Shown here in pieces: positions 59,574-64,000 of a DNA stretch of 64,000 nt. Both the position numbers and the translations under genes were made by a program. Source of the stretch: Morchella semilibera (Eukaryota > Ascomycota > Pezizomycetes > Pezizales > Morchellaceae); contig CM018604.1 of NCBI GenBank assembly GCA_009192285.1, positions 1,860,001 to 1,924,000 of the forward strand. The letters are read 5' to 3'. The number at the start of each line of letters is the position of its first letter. The stretch's first letter is position 1. The notes under the pieces are model-generated. The model was not told the origin of the DNA. It did no database searches and was given only the letters and a program-made list of their open reading frames with translations.

Positions 59574-61462
59574 GACCTGGTATATCGGGATGCGACTGAT
59601 GGGGTGGTGCCTGGCTGGAGTAAGCACGGAAGCTGCGGCTATGCACATGTTGTGGCGTTCATACTGATAGCAAGATAGGAGCCCAAGTACATCAATTTGG
59701 AGGTTTCTCTTATTATTACTGGGGACAATACATGTAGTTCATCGTGTTTTTTCGTTACAACTAAACCGATATCCATCTGGACAAGTACCACGGCAGATAA
59801 AAAGGAAACAGTCATACAACTAGAATGCTGAAGGCAGATAGATAGAACTTAAGCTTATCCATAATTGTTAATTTCTAGAGCTGACTTAGTATATAATCCG
59901 CTCTTTGGTTTTCTGCAGCGGCTCAAACCCTTCTTCAATTTACCCATATGTGTAAATTCTACCCACTGGGTAAATGCGCTCATCGCGGTCTTTAACTCGG
60001 ATAGTCATCGCTGTGGAAGATCCCACGCTCTTTCAGAAAAGAACACCTGATATCCTAATTGAGCTTAAATATAGGAGATACATGTACTCTATTTGGAGCT
60101 GAAGATTCCACAATCTTGCGACAGTATTCGGAGTGTCGAAAGGCCTGAGTCTCGAAACCCTGCGAGGATAGGTACAGATGCGCAGGCAGTAGCATGGTGC
60201 CCTAAAATATCTTCTCGGACGCTCCCGTTTGTTAGTAACAGTTGCCCCCCCCCCCAACACCACCCGCCCGTCAAGGCCCTCTCAAAAACTTCATTGGCCG
60301 TACGCAAAGTCTCCATACCTAGAATCACTATTCCGTGGTTAGACGGCCAATTGAACCCGGCCAGGACCCCCCATTGGCCTAACTACTTCACCAGCACCAT
60401 TTTGGCCCCGCCCCGCCACACCAGCCCCCCATGCCTTAAAAGCCTCTTACTTACATACTTCTCACAGCCCTCTCTACCAGCCCCCAAAAGGATACCAAAG
60501 GTCCCCCCGCCCCCGGGCCCCCGCGCCAGAGATACCTGTATACAGCCTCAAAGTCCCTAACCCGTTCAATCCCATGCGTAGCTTGTAAAGAGGTGTGTGT
60601 AGGGTATGGGGCATACAAAGATCTTGATGTCTTTACCGTCTAAAAGCAACCATGCTCCTGGGTGGGCTTAGGTACCACTGTTCATCGTGCGCAAAGTTCA
60701 CACATAAAGCCCCCCGCCCCCATGCCGTTGAGATCCAGCGAAAGGAAGATCCGGTCTGGATATGACAGCCCTGCTGTGGCCAACACACGATAGATGGTGT
60801 CTGAGTATACGTCCATGTGACTGATGGGGAGGGCCTCACTACCGATGATTGCCATGGTACAGTTAATGAGTTGAAACCATTTAGATAGCGCTTGTGTATG
60901 TAGGCAGTGGACGAAGGGCGTGGAATTGTCCGAGTGGCTCGGCCACCCCCTTCCTTGAACAAGGAGTTATAATACATGAGAATTAACAGTGATCTATTAG
61001 GATTCATTAACGAATACTTTCTGGTAATATTAGGTGCAGGGCCCGCCAAGCATGGGCTACAAACGCCAAGAGAAAGTGTCCGAGTGATAATTTGTGAATG
61101 AAACATCGTCCCGAGCAACTGTTTTATTTCTCACACCTGTTACCAGCCCCCTGTACCTTACACATACTACCGTCCATGGCAATGGTGTTATTATCATTAC
61201 CAGAACGATTAGTGGAATCACCAACCCTCGCTTTCCAAAAGCGTTATCACCACTCATACCAAACCGAGAAAACGCAAAATACTACAAGCTATAGACAAAG
61301 GCTCTTACTAAATATAAGGCAGCAAAAGGACAAAAAAACAGGAGATTATTCTTTTCCTTTCCCAGCCCCATGCGTCTAACCGCAGATAAGTATTCCTGTG
61401 TTTATGCGCCACCACCCCCAATAGCCAAATCCGGTGGAAAAAAAATCGATATCCTATCTAAT

Positions 61463-63964
61463 CTAATAGATTCTCCAGTTATCACTCCACTTCAGGTAGC
61501 TATACTGACTCGCCGGTCCCACCATACCCCACGAGATGGGGAGGAACAGTACGAAAACGCCAATAACAAGTGAGTAGGCAACTGCATATGCAGATAGAGC
61601 TGCCACCTTTGGCAGCTTACTACAGATATGGTTGAATACGAAACCAAAGACTAATATAGCAAAGTAGAGCGCTGGGTAGTAGTGGTGGACGTAGGTAACA
61701 CGGGCCATAGCAATAAAAGGTACATAGTGGAGAACCCAACCAATGATGGGGTAAAGTCCGGCATAATGTATGTGGTCAATACCGGCTATTTGAATTCATT
61801 AGTTAGAGTGGAGGGAAGAAAGCGAGGGGTATACACACCTTGGTCAAGATCGGCATAGCCGCGCTGCCATCGGACAAGGTAAAATAATACCATCAAGACA
61901 AGAACACCCAGAGAGACTGTGGAGCCCCAGTAAACCATTGGATTGCCAAGGAGAAAGTATTTGACAATGCTATCATCCCAACTACACATCCTCAACCCAA
62001 CGTGAAGGATAGGCCATTGCCAGTACTGGGACGCGAGATCATCTTGCTTGTCTGGGTCGGGGACAAGAGCATTGTTGGAGGTCATCATGGCAACATTTAA
62101 GTGGACAAAGTCACGGAGGAAAGGTGATTTATAAGCGCCGACATCAGCCTTAGGGAGCTTATCGTTCCAGTGAGATTCGACATTCCAGTGAGTAAACACA
62201 TCACGCGGGTTGTTCTTCTTGACACAAGTAACTTCAATCTGTTTGAAACCCCACTGTGGGAGGTTCACATTCCCAGCGCGAAGGTAGCATCCGAGGCTGG
62301 TGTGCCTGAGACGGAATGCAGTAGTAAGTGTCCTAATCTTGCTGTGGTCCTTACTTGCGGCGTCACTGACAACCTCAACAGTCCAGTGATCCTTGTCATC
62401 ACCAACGGTCATGTTTCCATAACATGATACCTCGTTATCCGCCTTGGTTATCGGCGCCTGGACGGTGTGTGAGTGCAGGTTCCTGCCGGTCTGTGCGTGA
62501 ATGAGACGAATGACGTCGCCGTGGCCGACATATCTAAGATCGGGATCTTCCGGTTTATAGTCGGGGTGATGACGGGCTGGGTTAAAGAACCAGTCGTTAT
62601 TGGAATCTTTATGATGGTAGCAGGTTACCTGTTGCTGACCTGAGCCCTCGGGAAAGGTCTGAACGTGAGAGTGGAGAAGACCACCACCATAGCCCATGTT
62701 CTTGATAGTGACACGAGATCCCATGACAATTTCAAGAGGCGACTCTTTGATATCTGAACCCCTAAGGTTGGCCTGGAAGAGTGAGCTCATCTGAGCATCG
62801 CCGGGACCTGAATTCTCTAGGATAAGGAAATGGGCCCAAAAACTGGCCATGTAAACCATGGTTGGAATTATAATAAGACCGATTATACGGGAAATCCAAT
62901 GTTGCGCATAGGTAACCTAAAACATTTGTAAGCCTTGACCTGCCGCGAACCCTTTCAAAAACGTACCTTTGGCATCTTAAGATCCCCAAATTTGTTCCAG
63001 AGGTCTTCAACGGTGTACAACCCAACCAAAGTGGTAACAAACAATCCAACCCACTTGACACTGCACACACACCCAATCGATAAACCGGTGAAGACAATCC
63101 AGAGCCACCATTGAAAGGAGAACGATCTGTTCTGGAGATTATGGAACCGCGCAAAACAGAGCATAGTCGTGAAGGTAAAGAACAAGAGCATAGAGTCGAG
63201 CAAAATGAATCTACTGATAGTAGCGTACGAGTTTTCTATACACAAAAGGAATCATCAGCCATACAGTCTGGTATAACGCTCCAATGCGTACACAAAAACT
63301 TACCACATAGTACCATCAACGTAACCAACCAAGTCGCCTTGGTTGAGAACCTGAACTCCTTCGCAGTGTAGTACGCAAGTGGGACACAGAGTGCGCCGAA
63401 TGCGGCGTTGAAAATTCTCATGAAAGTGTAATTGACTTCCGCCGGGTAGTGATCTCCAGACTTGAACTCAAAGGAACCATTGTAACCTGCAAGGTACCCT
63501 GAGAGGCCAACAAGCATCTTTCCTAGCGGAGGATGTACATCGAAATAGAATTCGCGCTTCAGGTAGTGGGAGCCGAACTTCCCAAAACTATAACACCCAT
63601 GTAAGCCTCTATGATCGTCGCTTCCCTTTATACCCCACTCAAGAAACTACGTACTGAGCTTCATCCCACGTAACTACGTCAGAAAGTCCAATTTTATATA
63701 GTCTTGTGAAAAATGACAAGACGGTGAATAATAACGGGGCTAATATAGACTCGATATCGATCTCTGCAGCTTGTCTCTAGAACTCTTGTCAGAATTCATA
63801 TATTGGAAGGGGCACACAAGTGGTGGGTCGTGCAAACTCACAGGCACAAGCTCCTTCTTCCTATCTTCAGCATCAGTAATAACTATTGGAGGCCCATTGA
63901 GATCCGGAGCCACTGCTCTCCTCCTCGCGGTTTCCTCGCCAAACTGGGCACCTGTGGTTGCCAT
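61463..63964 (-). CDS. PMT2: Dolichyl-phosphate-mannose--protein mannosyltransferase, PMT2 type
   Basis: Six exons on the minus strand, 63842-63964, 63655-63776, 63304-63587, 62967-63235, 61839-62916 and 61463-61785, close in phase at 732 residues, a normal PMT2 length. The enzyme sits in the ER membrane and transfers mannose from dolichyl-phosphate mannose to Ser/Thr of secretory proteins. Visible features are the first-loop acidic pair in [14 protein letters not shown], the [20 protein letters not shown] segment, and several membrane helices. The central luminal part from about residue 330 to 520 contains MIR repeats ([35 protein letters not shown]). The C-terminal helices follow ([23 protein letters not shown]). 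Segments such as [21 protein letters not shown] and [28 protein letters not shown] resemble yeast Pmt2 and Aspergillus PmtA more than Pmt1 or Pmt4. ATG 63964 is the start; the promoter runs off the window. Confidence 0.95.
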
Positions 63965-64000
63965 GGTCGCGCTATCTCTCCTCTGGCGCGGGTGAGAAGC

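Larger units (their letters stand above)
53192..61462. other. 8.3-kb gene-poor, repeat-like region
   Basis: No intact gene is supported. It contains a G14 run at 53344-53357, a short 11-bp inverted repeat at 54225-54267, a 156-bp MITE at 54289-54444, decayed ORF fragments around 54700-56400, and a G13 run at 57548-57560. GC-rich imperfect palindromes lie around 58135-58260. A 103-codon ORF with no recognised homology runs from 59262 to 59573. Stop codons are frequent in all frames. The pattern fits an old transposon graveyard between the S41 gene promoter and the 3' end of PMT2. Confidence 0.6.

Overview
The window looks like nuclear DNA of a filamentous ascomycete (Pezizomycotina; a pezizomycete is possible but not shown). 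The support is: short introns of about 50-120 nt with GT..AG ends and CTAAC-type branch sites, pyrimidine-rich 5' leaders, long gene-poor gaps, and a fungal gene set (NADH-type glutamate synthase fused from both subunits, a Yat2/FacC-type carnitine acetyltransferase, a PMT2-type O-mannosyltransferase, a fungal DUF7708-like/NACHT/ankyrin protein). I rebuilt 12 multi-exon gene models by hand. Reading-frame phase closes across every junction of these models, except for five single-base frameshifts in two genes.

Layout: 1-6.5 kb has no gene I can support, but holds a 127-bp fold-back repeat. 7.0-13.8 kb (+) is glutamate synthase (GLT1), preceded by clustered GATA sites and followed by a 90-bp Tc1/mariner-type MITE. 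15.5-18.5 kb (+) is a thioredoxin-like DUF255/SPATA20 family protein with an 8-nt microexon. 19.1-19.9 kb (+) is a WLM metallopeptidase. 21.2-21.8 kb (-) is a small membrane protein of unknown function. 23.2-27.9 kb (+) is an EDC4/Ge-1-like decapping scaffold. 28.6-29.6 kb (+) is MOB1. 30.9-32.1 kb (-) is a peroxisomal-type mitochondrial-carrier-family protein. 33.6-35.4 kb (+) is an MFS transporter. 38.2-39.3 kb (+) is a secreted CAP/PR-1 protein. 41.5-45.6 kb (+) is a STAND NTPase with ankyrin repeats. 47.5-50.4 kb (+) is carnitine acetyltransferase. 50.8-53.2 kb (-) is a secreted S41-like protease, convergent with it. 53.2-61.5 kb is gene-poor, repeat-like DNA with a second, 156-bp MITE and decayed ORF fragments. 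61.5-64.0 kb (-) is PMT2.

Most genes are unrelated housekeeping functions: nitrogen assimilation, mRNA decay, mitotic exit/septation, peroxisomal ATP supply, acetyl-unit transport and ER O-mannosylation. The peroxisomal carrier and the carnitine acetyltransferase both belong to fatty-acid/acetate metabolism but are 15 kb apart, so I do not call a cluster. The accessory content is the NACHT-ankyrin gene, the CAP protein, the S41 protease and the mobile-element remnants. I found no CRISPR array, rRNA, confident tRNA or biosynthetic cluster. The main anomalies are four one-base frameshifts in GLT1 and one in the S41 gene, an 8-nt exon encoding part of a CxxC motif, two TA-flanked MITEs, and many long G or C homopolymers confined to intergenic DNA.
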